NCBI GenBank assembly: GCA_020851235.1
Contig: JADZDD010000035.1
Coordinates: forward strand, 1 to 64,000
Direction: 5' to 3'
Length of the DNA: 64,000 bases
Source: Burkholderiales bacterium
GTDB taxonomy: Bacteria > Pseudomonadota > Gammaproteobacteria > Burkholderiales > Casimicrobiaceae
Positions 38,430-48,568 of the stretch are shown piece after piece. How positions within the stretch are numbered: the stretch's first letter is position 1; each line of letters begins with the position of its first letter. Both the position numbers and the translations under genes were made by a program. Under the pieces are notes generated by a model. It did not search any database, was not told the DNA's origin, and saw nothing but the letters and a program-made list of their open reading frames with translations.

Positions 38430-39263
38430 TTACTGGCGCGGTGTGCGCACGTTGTCCGGCGTCGCGACGCCGGCGTTCGTGCGAAACGGATTGATGTCCA
38501 GACCGCCGCGACGCGTGAAGCGGGCCTCGATCGACAGCTCACGGCACCCGCAGCGCGCGATGAGGTCGGTGAACATGCGCTCGACGCAGTGCTCGTGGAA
38601 GCCGGCGTGCAGGCGATAAGAGATGACGTAGCGCAGGAGGCCGGCACGGTCGATGCGCGGCCCGGCGTAGGTGATCGCGAGCGACGCGTAGTCGGGCTGC
38701 CCCGTCACCGGGCACACCGAGCGGAAGAGATCGGTGCGCAGCGTCTCGCGCACCTCGTCGTGCCCGGCATGCAGGACTGCGGGCTCGACCTCGTAGCGGT
38801 CGATGCCGACCTCGATGCGGTCGATGCTCTCGCCGGCAAGCTCCGCGAGGCGCTGCGTGCGGAAGGCGCGCTGCGGGGTGAGCGTCACGGCGACCGGCAT
38901 CTGCGTCGCGGCGAACAGGTCGCGCTCGATGCGCGCCACGACGTCGCCACCCTCGGCGAAGCGCGACTGCGCAAACGAGCCGAGGTAGAGCTTCATCGAC
39001 TTCGACTCGACGATGGCAGGCGACGTCGCCGGCACCGCAAACGACAGCATCGCCACGGCCGGCTTCCCCGCGAGATCGAGCCAGGTGTGCTCGTACGCGG
39101 TCCACACGTCCGCACCCGTGAACGGCACGTCCGCGCCGATGCCGAGCTCCGCGCGCTGCGGCGCACGAGGCAACGCAAACAGGAGCGTGGCGTCGTAGGT
39201 ATCGGGGTACGTCGTCGCGTGCCCCAGCGGCGCGGCAGCGAGTTCGTCCTTGAGTGTCGTCAT
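38430..39263 (-). CDS. queF: NADPH-dependent 7-cyano-7-deazaguanine reductase, long form
   Basis: A 277-residue tunnelling-fold enzyme that reduces preQ0 to preQ1 for queuosine. It is the two-domain E. coli-type QueF: the N-terminal half has AIVESKSMKLYLGSF, and the C-terminal half the catalytic Cys in SVCPVTGQPDYASL with the Asp seven residues later, ending FHEHCVERMFTDL and RRGGLDINPFRT. It lies between murA (62 bases) and guaD (17 bases), so a guanine-related pair is formed with guaD. Confidence 0.94.
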   Translation of the reverse strand: MTTLKDELAAAPLGHATTYPDTYDATLLFALPRAPQRAELGIGADVPFTGADVWTAYEHTWLDLAGKPAVAMLSFAVPATSPAIVESKSMKLYLGSFAQSRFAEGGDVVARIERDLFAATQMPVAVTLTPQRAFRTQRLAELAGESIDRIEVGIDRYEVEPAVLHAGHDEVRETLRTDLFRSVCPVTGQPDYASLAITYAGPRIDRAGLLRYVISYRLHAGFHEHCVERMFTDLIARCGCRELSIEARFTRRGGLDINPFRTNAGVATPDNVRTPRQ

Positions 39264-39325
39264 CGGTGCGGGCGGCGGGGGTGACGAGGTTCGCGTGCGG
39301 TGGGTCACGGCGCGTTCGCGCGACG

Positions 39326-40811
<1,486 letters not shown>

Positions 40812-40831
40812 GACAGAAAGGCTCGAATGGA

Positions 40832-41656
40832 CTAGTTGCGCAGCTTGAAGCCGCGATGGAGGAGCGCGATCGCCACGCTGGCGCAGGCGAGCGCCGCGAT
40901 CGCCACGACGCCGAGGCTCAGCGCCGGAGACACGTCGGAGACGCCGAAGAATCCGTAGCGGAAGCCATCGATCATATAGAAGAACGGGTTGGCGTGCGAC
41001 AGCGTCTGCCAGAACGGCGGCAGCGAATGGATCGAGTAGAACACCCCCGACAGGAAGGTGAGCGGAAGGATGATGAAATTCTGGAACGCCGCGAGCTCGT
41101 CGAACTTGTCGGCCCAGATCCCGGCGACGAGCCCGAGGGTTGCGAGGATTGCGCTGCCCAGGAACGCGAAGCCCAGCACCCACAACGGATGCGGCACCGC
41201 CAACAGCGCGGGGTCGAAGAAGAGCGTGACGACGTAGACGCCGCAGCCCACTGCGATGCCGCGCACGATCGCCGCCAGCACGTACGCGGCAAAGAGGTCG
41301 AGCGCGGACAGTGGCGGCAAGAGCACGAAGATGAGGTTGCCGGTGATCTTCGACTGGATGAGCGACGACGACGCGTTGGCGAAGGCATTCTGCAGCACCG
41401 ACATCATGACGAGGCCGGGGATGAGGAAGGCCGTGTAGCTCACGCGCCCGCCGAACACCGCGACGCGGCCCTCCAGCACGTGCGAGAAGATGAGCAGGTA
41501 GAGCAGCGACGTGAGGATCGGCGCAGCGATCGTCTGGAAGGCCACCTTCCAGAAGCGCAGGATCTCCTTGCGGAACAGCGTGAGCCAGCCGGGCCGCGTG
41601 GGCACCGGCGAGCGCACCTTACCCGCGTCGGCCTTCTCGATCGCCGACGTGTTCAT
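40832..41656 (-). CDS. ABC-2 type transporter permease
   Basis: A 274-residue permease of the ABC-2 exporter family with about six membrane segments, including APILTSLLYLLIFSHVLEG, YTAFLIPGLVMMSVLQNAF, FAAYVLAAIVRGIAVGCGVYVV, FAFLGSAILATLGLVAGIWADKFDELAAFQNFIILPLTFLSGVF and SLGVVAIAALACASVAIALL. The FLSGVFYSI segment is typical of YadH-like permeases. With the ATPase upstream it forms a two-gene exporter commonly linked to mla in betaproteobacteria. Substrate unknown. Confidence 0.92.
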   Translation of the reverse strand: MNTSAIEKADAGKVRSPVPTRPGWLTLFRKEILRFWKVAFQTIAAPILTSLLYLLIFSHVLEGRVAVFGGRVSYTAFLIPGLVMMSVLQNAFANASSSLIQSKITGNLIFVLLPPLSALDLFAAYVLAAIVRGIAVGCGVYVVTLFFDPALLAVPHPLWVLGFAFLGSAILATLGLVAGIWADKFDELAAFQNFIILPLTFLSGVFYSIHSLPPFWQTLSHANPFFYMIDGFRYGFFGVSDVSPALSLGVVAIAALACASVAIALLHRGFKLRN

Positions 41657-41684
41657 GGCCCCACTGCTCCCGTCGAGCCGCCGC

Positions 41685-42590
41685 TCACTTGAGGCTCCTT
41701 CGGCTGCCCGTGAGCTCGAGGAAGACCTGCTCCAGATCCGCGGCTTCGAGCGCGAGTTCGCGCACCGCGATGCCTTCCTCGCGCATCGCCGCGAGCAGCG
41801 TCTCGAGCTCGGCGTACGACTCGAGTCCGACGCGATACGCGCCGTGCTCGTCGCGCTGGCCGCGGGCCTGCCACGCCGACGGCAAGCGCGCGGCGACGAC
41901 GCGGCAGGCGAGGCCGCCAACGCGGGCGAGGAGGTTTGCGGTGGAATCAAGACGCACCACGCGCCCTGCCTTCAGCATCGCGATGCGGTGGCACAGCGTC
42001 TCGGCCTCCTCGAGGTAGTGCGTGGTGAGGATGATCGTGTGGCCGTCGCGATTGAGCTTGCGGATGAACTGCCACAGGCTTTGCCGCAGCTCCACGTCCA
42101 CACCCGCGGTGGGCTCGTCGAGAACGATGACCGGCGGCTTGTGCACCAGCGCCTGGCCGACGAGCACGCGCCGCTTCATGCCGCCGGACAGCGAACGCAT
42201 GTTGGCGTTGGCCTTCGACGTGAGATCGAGATGATGGAGAAGCTCGTCGATCCACGCCGTGGGGCGGGTGAGCCCGAAATAGCCCGCCTGGAACTCGAGC
42301 GTCTCGCGCACGGTGAAGAAGGGATCGAACACGAGTTCCTGCGGCACCACGCCGAGGCTGCGGCGCGCGGCGCGGAAATCGTTGACGACGTCGTGGCCGA
42401 GGACACGCACCGAGCCGCGGGTCGCGCGCGTGAGCCCGGCGATGATCGAGATGAGCGTCGTCTTGCCGGCGCCGTTCGGCCCGAGCAGGCCGAAGAACTC
42501 GCCCTGCTCCACGCGCAGGTCCACACCCGCGAGCGCCTCGACGCTCGCGAAGCTGCGTGCGACACCGACGACCTCGACGGCGGGACCCAT
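41685..42590 (-). CDS. ABC transporter ATP-binding protein (YadG-like)
   Basis: A 301-residue ATPase: Walker [16 protein letters not shown], signature SLSGGMKRRVLVGQALVHKP, Walker B VIVLDEPTAGVDVELRQSLW, switch His in LTTHYLEEAE. The C-terminal 80 residues (AAMREEGIAVRELALEAADLEQVFLELTG) are the regulatory extension found in ABC-2 exporters. It lies between mlaB (32 bases) and its permease (28 bases). Confidence 0.95.
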   Translation of the reverse strand: MGPAVEVVGVARSFASVEALAGVDLRVEQGEFFGLLGPNGAGKTTLISIIAGLTRATRGSVRVLGHDVVNDFRAARRSLGVVPQELVFDPFFTVRETLEFQAGYFGLTRPTAWIDELLHHLDLTSKANANMRSLSGGMKRRVLVGQALVHKPPVIVLDEPTAGVDVELRQSLWQFIRKLNRDGHTIILTTHYLEEAETLCHRIAMLKAGRVVRLDSTANLLARVGGLACRVVAARLPSAWQARGQRDEHGAYRVGLESYAELETLLAAMREEGIAVRELALEAADLEQVFLELTGSRRSLK

Positions 42591-42622
42591 GGGCGTGCAG
42601 GCGGCCGGCGCCGCGTCCGCCG

Positions 42623-42943
42623 TCAGGCGACGAGGACGCTCTCGACCCCGTACACGCGGGCGAGAGCGAGCATGGCGGGCGAGATCCCGGGGAACGACAA
42701 CGGGCGGCGCCCCTCGGCTTGCGCACGGCGCTGCAGCGCCACGAGCACGGCCAGCGCCGACGAATCGCCGTGCCCGAGACCGCTCATTTCGACCACGCCG
42801 GTCGCCGGCAACGGGAACGCCGCCGCCGCGGCGAGCACCGGCATCGCGTCGTCGAAGCGAAGGTCACCGCTGTAGGTCCAGCGGTCGCCGGCGACGGCAA
42901 ACGCACCGGCAACGACCCGAGCCTCGCGAGAGCGCGCGGCCAT
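42623..42943 (-). CDS. mlaB: MlaB, STAS-domain subunit of the Mla transporter
   Basis: A 106-residue STAS-like protein with weak conservation: WTYSGDLRFDDAMPVLAAAAAF, VVEMSGLGHGDSSALAVLVALQRRA and the C-terminal helix. The SGLGHGDSSALAVL motif corresponds to the anti-anti-sigma-like loop of MlaB, which binds MlaF. ATGA overlap with mlaC and position in mlaFEDACB support the call. Confidence 0.88.
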   Translation of the reverse strand: MAARSREARVVAGAFAVAGDRWTYSGDLRFDDAMPVLAAAAAFPLPATGVVEMSGLGHGDSSALAVLVALQRRAQAEGRRPLSFPGISPAMLALARVYGVESVLVA

Positions 42944-43557
42944 CACTTGCCGCCCTGATTCTTCGCGGCGAGCGACTTGATGAGCGCGTCCACGCCGCCG
43001 GCACGAATCTGCTCGTTGAATTCGTCGCGATAGTTGGTCACGAGCGACACGCCGCCGACGATCACGTCGTAGGCCTTCCAGCTGTTGTTCACCTTCGCCA
43101 GCGAGTAATCGATCGGCACCGGCGCCTGGCCCGGGCGCACGACCTCGGTGCGCACCGTGACGTCGGTGGCCCCGGGGTCCGCGCGCAGCGGCTTGTACTC
43201 CATCGTCTGGTTGCGATATTGCGCGAGGGCACCCGAGTACGTGCGCACGAGCAGCGCGCGGAACTGTTCGACGAGCTCCTTTTGCTGCTCGGGTGTGGCC
43301 TTGCGCCAGTTGCGCCCCATGGCAAGCGCCGTGATGCGCTCGAAGTCGAAGTACGGCAGGAGCTTCGTCTCCACCACTTCGCGGATGCGCGCCTGATCGC
43401 CCGCCTGCACCTTGGGGTCGGCCTTGATGATGCCGAGCACCTCGGTCGAGACGTTCTTGACGAGGGCATCGGGCGCTTCCTGCGCCATCGCCACCGCGGC
43501 GCCGAGCGCGAGGCACAGCGCGAGGGCGCCCTGCCGCAGGGTTGAAAGAAGGGTCAT
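42943..43557 (-). CDS. mlaC: MlaC, periplasmic phospholipid shuttle
   Basis: A 204-residue periplasmic protein. MTLLSTLRQGALALCLALGAAVAMAQ is a signal peptide; KNVSTEVLGIIKADP, KLLPYFDFERITALAMGRNWRKATPEQQKELVEQF and NSWKAYDVIVGGVSLVTNYRDEFNEQIR match the MlaC/Ttg2D domain that carries phospholipids between MlaA and MlaFEDB. It starts directly after the mlaA stop. Confidence 0.96.
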   Translation of the reverse strand: MTLLSTLRQGALALCLALGAAVAMAQEAPDALVKNVSTEVLGIIKADPKVQAGDQARIREVVETKLLPYFDFERITALAMGRNWRKATPEQQKELVEQFRALLVRTYSGALAQYRNQTMEYKPLRADPGATDVTVRTEVVRPGQAPVPIDYSLAKVNNSWKAYDVIVGGVSLVTNYRDEFNEQIRAGGVDALIKSLAAKNQGGK

Positions 43558-44277
43558 CTAATCGTCGTCCTTGGGAGGCGGCGGCTTGCCGTCGTACACG
43601 AGATATTCGCGCCGCTGCAGATACGATCGGCGCACGAAGGTGTAGGGGTCGATGGCCGCCTGCTCGATGAGCGCGGTGGCGTCGAGTGCATTGGCCCGCG
43701 CGTTCACCGCAGCGAAACCATACACGACGTTGCGCGCGGCGACATTCGGAATCTCATTGGTCGGCGACCACACGAGACGCAGCAGCTCCCCGGTGCCATC
43801 GCGCACCGTGGTGGGCCCCCACAGCGGGACGAAGAGGTACGGGCCCTGCGGCATGCCCCAGTAGCCGAACGTCTGTCCGAAATCCTCCATGCCACGAGGG
43901 ATATCGCCGCTGGACGCGATGTCGATCAGTCCGCCGAACCCGAACGCGGTGTTGATCATCACCCGGCCCATATCGTGACCGGCCTTGTCGAGCTTGCCCT
44001 GGAGCAGGCCGTTGAGCGCGGAGAAGAGGTCGTCGATGTTGTTGACGTAGTTGGTGACCGCCTGCCGCACGAAGTCCGGAAATATCTGGACGTACGCCTC
44101 GGCCACGGGACGCGCGACGTACTTGTCGAGCGGTTCGTTGATCGCGTACATCGTGCGATTGAACGGCTCGAACGGATCGTCGATCTCGCCCTGCTTCGGC
44201 GCGCTCGCGCAGCCCCCGAGGACGAGGGTCGCCGCCAGGAGCGCCGCGAGCACGCCGCGATCGGCGCGCGGCCTCAC
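43558..44277 (-). CDS. mlaA: MlaA (VacJ), outer-membrane lipoprotein
   Basis: A 239-residue lipoprotein: signal AALLAATLVLGGC with lipobox LGGC, then DPFEPFNRTMYAINEPLDKYVARPVAEAY, NYVNNIDDLFSALNGLLQGKLDKAGHDMGRVMINTAFGFGGLIDIAS and FGQTFGYWGMPQGPYLFVPLWGPTTVRDG. It removes phospholipids from the outer leaflet of the outer membrane. The GTG start overlaps the mlaD stop (GTGA). Having mlaA inside the mla cluster, unlike E. coli, is usual in betaproteobacteria. Confidence 0.95.
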   Translation of the reverse strand: MRPRADRGVLAALLAATLVLGGCASAPKQGEIDDPFEPFNRTMYAINEPLDKYVARPVAEAYVQIFPDFVRQAVTNYVNNIDDLFSALNGLLQGKLDKAGHDMGRVMINTAFGFGGLIDIASSGDIPRGMEDFGQTFGYWGMPQGPYLFVPLWGPTTVRDGTGELLRLVWSPTNEIPNVAARNVVYGFAAVNARANALDATALIEQAAIDPYTFVRRSYLQRREYLVYDGKPPPPKDDD

Positions 44278-44759
44278 TTGGGTGCCCCCGATGTGGACGC
44301 CGGATCGCTCGACGCCTTGTCGAAGAGGAACTGCCCGATGAGCTTCTCCAGGACGATCGCCGACTGCGTCTTGGCGATGCGCGCACCGTCGGCGAGCATC
44401 GCGGTGTCGCCGCCGGCGTCGAGCCCGATGTACACCTCGCCCAGAAGGCCCGAGGTGAGGATCGAGGCGATCGTGTCCTTCGAGAACTGGTAGTCCTTGT
44501 CCATGCGCAGCGTCACGACCGCCTCGTAGGTCTTCGGGTCGAGGCGTATCGATTCCACCCGGCCGACGATGACCCCGGCGGCCTTGACCGGCGCTCGCAG
44601 CTTCAAGCCGCCGATGTTGTCGAACTCGGCCTCGATGCGATAGCTCGGCCGCGTCTCGAGGCTCGCGAGGTTGCCGACCTTGAGCGCCAGGAAGACGATC
44701 GCGGCAAAGCCCATCGTCACGAAGATGCCGACCCAAAGGTCGAGGGTGGTGCGTTTCAT
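44274..44759 (-). CDS. mlaD: MlaD, MCE-domain subunit
   Basis: A 161-residue protein with one N-terminal membrane helix (LWVGIFVTMGFAAIVFLALKV) and one MCE domain (YRIEAEFDNIGGLKLRAPVKAAGVIVGRVESIRLDP to LLGEVYIGLDAGG). It forms the hexameric ring on the periplasmic side of MlaFEDB. Nine bases separate it from mlaE. Confidence 0.95.
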   Translation of the reverse strand: MKRTTLDLWVGIFVTMGFAAIVFLALKVGNLASLETRPSYRIEAEFDNIGGLKLRAPVKAAGVIVGRVESIRLDPKTYEAVVTLRMDKDYQFSKDTIASILTSGLLGEVYIGLDAGGDTAMLADGARIAKTQSAIVLEKLIGQFLFDKASSDPASTSGAPK

Positions 44760-44767
44760 GTGACGTC

Positions 44768-45568
44768 CTAGGTGTTGCCGAGCCCGCGGAACATGAAGAC
44801 GGTGAGCACGAAGTCGAGCGCGAGGATCGCAAGCGATGCGCCGACGACCGTGCGCGTGGTGGCGGCGGAGACGCCTTCGGCGGTCGGATGCGCGTCGTAG
44901 CCTTCGAAGACCGCGATGAGACTCACGGCCATGCCGAAGACGATGCTCTTGACGATGCCGTTGGTGATGTCCGGCCAGAAGTCGATCGAGGCCTGCATGT
45001 TGCCCCAGAACGTGCCGTCGTCGACGCCGATGAGGCGCACGCCGACCAGGTACGCGCCGAAGACCCCCATCGCGGAGAACAGGGCCGCAAGGAGCGGCAT
45101 CGCGATCACGCCGCCCCAAAAGCGCGGCGCGACGATGCGTGCGAGCGGGTCGACCGCCATCATTTCCATCGCGGAGAGTTGTTCGGTGGTCTTCATGAGG
45201 CCGATCTCCGCGGTGATCGCGCTGCCGGCACGGCTCGCGAACAGCAGACCCGCCACCACCGGCCCGAGTTCCCGCACGAGCGACAAGCCGACGAAAATGC
45301 CGAGAGAATCGCCGGCGCCGTACTTCACGAGGACGTCGTAGCCCTGCAGGCCGAGCACCATGCCGACGAACAGTCCCGACACCATGATCACGACGAGCGA
45401 GAGCACGCCGGCGAAGTAGATCTCGCGCGCGGTGAGCTGGATGCGACGCAGCGCCGCCGGGGTCTGCAGCACGACCGCGACGAAGAAGCGGGCGGCGAAA
45501 CCGACCCGCGCGATCGCGCGCAAGGTGCCGGCACCGACGCGACGCAAGCCCGTGGCGACGCTCGTCAT
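44768..45568 (-). CDS. mlaE: MlaE, permease of the Mla transporter
   Basis: A 266-residue MlaE-family permease with LTAREIYFAGVLSLVVIMVSGLFVGMVLGLQGYDVLVKYGA, LSLVRELGPVVAGLLFASRAGSAITAEIGLMKTTEQLSAMEMMAVDP and VFGMAVSLIAVFEGYDAHPTAEGVSAATTRTVV, all strongly conserved. ATGA overlap with mlaF. Confidence 0.96.
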   Translation of the reverse strand: MTSVATGLRRVGAGTLRAIARVGFAARFFVAVVLQTPAALRRIQLTAREIYFAGVLSLVVIMVSGLFVGMVLGLQGYDVLVKYGAGDSLGIFVGLSLVRELGPVVAGLLFASRAGSAITAEIGLMKTTEQLSAMEMMAVDPLARIVAPRFWGGVIAMPLLAALFSAMGVFGAYLVGVRLIGVDDGTFWGNMQASIDFWPDITNGIVKSIVFGMAVSLIAVFEGYDAHPTAEGVSAATTRTVVGASLAILALDFVLTVFMFRGLGNT

Positions 45569-46425
45569 GACGCGCGGATCCCGAAATCTTCGGCGTACGG
45601 CCGCGCCGGATAGTGGAACGCCACCGGCCCATCGGGCTCGCCGTCGACGAACTGGCGCACGAAGGGGTCGGTCGAGCGGCGCACCTCGTCGGGAGTGCCG
45701 TGCGCGACGATCCTTCCTGCGGAGACGAAATACAGGTAGTCGACGATCTTGAGCGACTCGTACACGTCGTGCGTCACGATCACCGAAGTGATGCCCAGCG
45801 CATCGTTCAACTGGCGGATGAGCTGGCCGACGACGCCGAGCGAGATCGGATCGAGCCCGGCGAACGGCTCGTCGTAGAGCACGAGCGTCGGATCGAGCGC
45901 GATCGCCCGGGCGAGCGCGACGCGACGCGCCATCCCGCCCGACAACTCGTTGGGGTAGAGCTGCGCGGCGCCACGCAGGCCCACCGCGTGCAGTTTCATG
46001 AGCACCAGATCGCGGATCAGCGACTCGTCGAGGTCGGTGTGCTCGCGGATGGGAAAGGCGACGTTCTCGTACACCGACATGTCGGTGAAGAGCGCGCCGA
46101 ACTGGAAGAGCATGCCGATGCGCCGCCGCAGCGCGAAGAGTCCGTCGCGTCCCAAATCGGGCACCGACTGCCCATCGACGCGCACGCTGCCTTCCTGCGG
46201 CCGCAGTTGCCCGCCGACGAGCCGCAGGATCGTCGTCTTCCCGCAACCGGAGCCACCCATGATGGCGACCACCCGGCCGCGGGGCACGAGCATGTCGATG
46301 CCGCGCAGCACGGGCCGGCGGGGATCGTAGCCAAAGCTCGCGCCTGCCATCTCGATCGCCGGGGGCGGTGCGGCGGCAGGCCGCGGAAGGGTCTCGGACA
46401 AGGGAAGCAGCCGATCGACGGGCAA
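45565..46425 (-). CDS. mlaF: MlaF, ATPase of the Mla transporter
   Basis: A 286-residue ABC ATPase: Walker A IMGGSGCGKTTILRL, QFGALFTDMSVYENVAFPIREHT, signature ELSGGMARRVALARAIALDP, Walker B LVLYDEPFAGLDPI, switch His in VTHDVYES. The frame opens with TTG at 46425; a second TTG at 46401 gives MSETLPRPAA and lies 26 bases after the transcription start predicted from TACAAT at 46434-46439, so it may be the true start. The ATG at 46350 would cut the first strand. First gene of the mla run. Confidence 0.93.
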   Translation of the reverse strand: MPVDRLLPLSETLPRPAAAPPPAIEMAGASFGYDPRRPVLRGIDMLVPRGRVVAIMGGSGCGKTTILRLVGGQLRPQEGSVRVDGQSVPDLGRDGLFALRRRIGMLFQFGALFTDMSVYENVAFPIREHTDLDESLIRDLVLMKLHAVGLRGAAQLYPNELSGGMARRVALARAIALDPTLVLYDEPFAGLDPISLGVVGQLIRQLNDALGITSVIVTHDVYESLKIVDYLYFVSAGRIVAHGTPDEVRRSTDPFVRQFVDGEPDGPVAFHYPARPYAEDFGIRAS

Positions 46426-46433
46426 AGCCCGTT

Positions 46434-46439
46434 ATTGTA
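46434..46439 (-). promoter_or_regulatory. Possible -10 element of the mla operon
   Basis: TACAAT on the minus strand, 8 bases before the first possible mlaF start. The predicted transcript start (about 46427) would leave almost no leader for the TTG at 46425 and favours the TTG at 46401. Confidence 0.45.
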
Positions 46440-46471
46440 GCCGTCCGCGCCGAAGGCCGACAGTGAAGCGG

Positions 46472-48469
46472 TCACGCCGGGCGCGGGCCGGAAACGGCAC
46501 CCCGCGACTTCAACAACCGCTCCTCGGCGGCGAGCAATGCCTCGGGCGAGCCCAGCAGCACGACGACGTCGCCGGCTTCGAAGCGCCACTGCGCATCCGG
46601 ACGCTGCGATCGCGCGCCGCGCCGGCGCACCCCGGTCACTTCCACGGCGCCGTCCAGTCCGATCTCGGCCAGCGTTCGCCCGATCGCCGACGCCCGATCC
46701 GGCAGGACCACGGTATGCAGCCGCATCTGGCGATGATCCGCGGCGTCGGGCACGTCGCTCGCGCCGCGGAAGAAGCCGCGGAACAGGCCGTAGCGTTCTT
46801 CGCGAACGGTACGGATGCGCCGCAGCACGCGATTGAGCGGGACCCCGACGACGAGCAATGAATGCGAGGCGAGCATGAGGCTGCCCTCGAGCACCTCCGG
46901 CACCACCTCGGCGGCACCGGCCGCCTCGAGCCGGGCGATCTCGGAGTCATCGACGGTGCGCACGATCACCGGCAGGTCCGGCCGGATCTGGTGCACGTGG
47001 TGGAGGATCTTGAGCGCGACGGCGGTGTTGGTGAAGGTGATGACGACCGCGCGCGCCTTCGCGAGTCCGGCGCTCGAGAGCACCTCGCGCCGGCTCGCAT
47101 CGCCGTACATGACGTCGCTGCCGCCATCCGGCGCCGCCTCGCGCACGCGTTGCGGGTCGGCGTCGATCGCGACGTAGCCGATGTCCTCGGCCGCGAGCAG
47201 GCGCGCGAGGTTCTGCCCGCTGCGGCCGTATCCGCAAACGAGGACATGATCCTGCCGCCCCATCGTCTGCGCCGCGATCTGCGTGACGAGCGCCGCGCGC
47301 GCGAGCCAGTCGTTGCTCGTGAGCCGGCGCACGAGGGGATCGGCGAGCTGGATCACGACCGGCGCCGCGCACATCGACACGATCATCGCGGCCAGCACCG
47401 GCTGCAGCAGCGCATCGGGGAGCACGCCGCTGCTCACCGCGAGAGCGAGCATCACGAGCGCGAGTTCGCCGGCCTGCCCGAGATAGAAGCTCACCCGCAG
47501 CGACGTGGCGAGCGAGTCGCCAAAGGCGCGCGCCAGCACTGCGACGAGAACGACCTTGGCCGTCACCGGAACGAGGACGAGCAGCGCCACGGTGCCGAAG
47601 CTCGCAAAGACCACCCGCGGATCGAGCGTGGTCCCGACGACGACGAAGAAGAGGCCGAGCAGGACATCGCGAAACGGCTTGATGTCGTCCTCGACCTGAT
47701 AACGGTACTCGGTCTCCGCGATGAGCATCCCCGCAAGGAAGGCCCCGAGTGCGAGCGAGAGCCCGAGCGACGCCGTGAGCGCACCCAACCCCAGCGTCAC
47801 CAGCAGGACGTTGAGGACGAAGAGCTCGGGCGAGCGCTGGCGCGCCACGACGTGGAACCACGCGCGCATCGGCGCCTGGCCCAGAAAGAGGATCAACGCG
47901 AGTGCCGCTGCCGCCTTGACCGCGGCGATGCCAAGGTCGATGGCGAGCTCCTGCCCCGACTTGCCGAGCGCCGGGATGATGATGAGGAAGGCGACGATGG
48001 CGAGATCCTGGAAGATCAGGATGCCCATCACGTCGCGTCCGTGCGGCGAGGAGAGCTCCATGCGCTCGGCGAGCATCTTCGAGACGATCGCGGTCGAGCT
48101 CATCGCGAGGGCGCCGCCGAGAACGAACCCGGCCGCCCACCCGTAGTCGAGGAAGTGGAGGACCACCATGGCACCGACCGTGGTGATGACGACCTGCGCG
48201 AACCCCAGGCCGAACACCGCCCGTCGCATCGCGTGCAGTTGCGGCAGGCTGAACTCGAGCCCGATCGAGAACATGAGGAAGACGACGCCGATCTCGCCCA
48301 GGTAGCGCGTGGTCTCATCGAGCGGGACGACGCCCAGCGCATGCGGCCCGAGCGCGATGCCGACGGCGAGATAGCCCAGGATCGCCGGGAGGTGCGCGAG
48401 CCGGCACAGCACGACCACGACGACGGCCGCGGCAAGCAACTCGACGATGAAGACCAGCGCGTGCGGCAT
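46472..48469 (-). CDS. CPA2-family cation:proton antiporter with TrkA-N and TrkA-C domains
   Basis: A 665-residue KefB/YbaL-like protein. Membrane part of about 12 segments begins ALVFIVELLAAAVVVVVLCRLAHLPAILGYLAVGIALGP, with GGALAMSSTAIVSKMLAER and the ion-site-like QDLAIVAFLIII. A TrkA-N Rossmann domain follows (DHVLVCGYGRSGQNLARLLAAEDI) and a C-terminal TrkA-C domain (AIGRTLAEIGLDGAVEVTGVRR to AGDVVVLLGSPEALLAAEERL). It exchanges K+ or Na+ for protons under nucleotide or ligand control. The gene is divergent from kdsD. Confidence 0.93.
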   Translation of the reverse strand: MPHALVFIVELLAAAVVVVVLCRLAHLPAILGYLAVGIALGPHALGVVPLDETTRYLGEIGVVFLMFSIGLEFSLPQLHAMRRAVFGLGFAQVVITTVGAMVVLHFLDYGWAAGFVLGGALAMSSTAIVSKMLAERMELSSPHGRDVMGILIFQDLAIVAFLIIIPALGKSGQELAIDLGIAAVKAAAALALILFLGQAPMRAWFHVVARQRSPELFVLNVLLVTLGLGALTASLGLSLALGAFLAGMLIAETEYRYQVEDDIKPFRDVLLGLFFVVVGTTLDPRVVFASFGTVALLVLVPVTAKVVLVAVLARAFGDSLATSLRVSFYLGQAGELALVMLALAVSSGVLPDALLQPVLAAMIVSMCAAPVVIQLADPLVRRLTSNDWLARAALVTQIAAQTMGRQDHVLVCGYGRSGQNLARLLAAEDIGYVAIDADPQRVREAAPDGGSDVMYGDASRREVLSSAGLAKARAVVITFTNTAVALKILHHVHQIRPDLPVIVRTVDDSEIARLEAAGAAEVVPEVLEGSLMLASHSLLVVGVPLNRVLRRIRTVREERYGLFRGFFRGASDVPDAADHRQMRLHTVVLPDRASAIGRTLAEIGLDGAVEVTGVRRRGARSQRPDAQWRFEAGDVVVLLGSPEALLAAEERLLKSRGAVSGPRPA

Positions 48470-48555
48470 GACGAACCCGGGCAAGCGACGGGCGGACGCT
48501 CGTCCCGCATGATATGTCAGCGGGCCCGCGCGCCGATCGCGCCTGCCCTCACGGT

Positions 48556-48561
48556 TATACT
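48556..48561 (+). promoter_or_regulatory. Possible -10 element for kdsD
   Basis: TATACT lies 8 bases before the kdsD ATG, so a transcript started from it would be leaderless or nearly so. No -35 match stands out. Confidence 0.35.
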
Positions 48562-48568
48562 TTCCGCC

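Noticed and set aside
46862..48568. Very long open frames on the plus strand opposite the CPA2 antiporter gene, and similar ones opposite dnaE, hisDCB and icd
   Set aside because: Their translations are Arg/Asp/His-rich, low in conserved motifs and mirror the coding strand's GC-rich codon positions. The opposite strand has clear family matches in each case.
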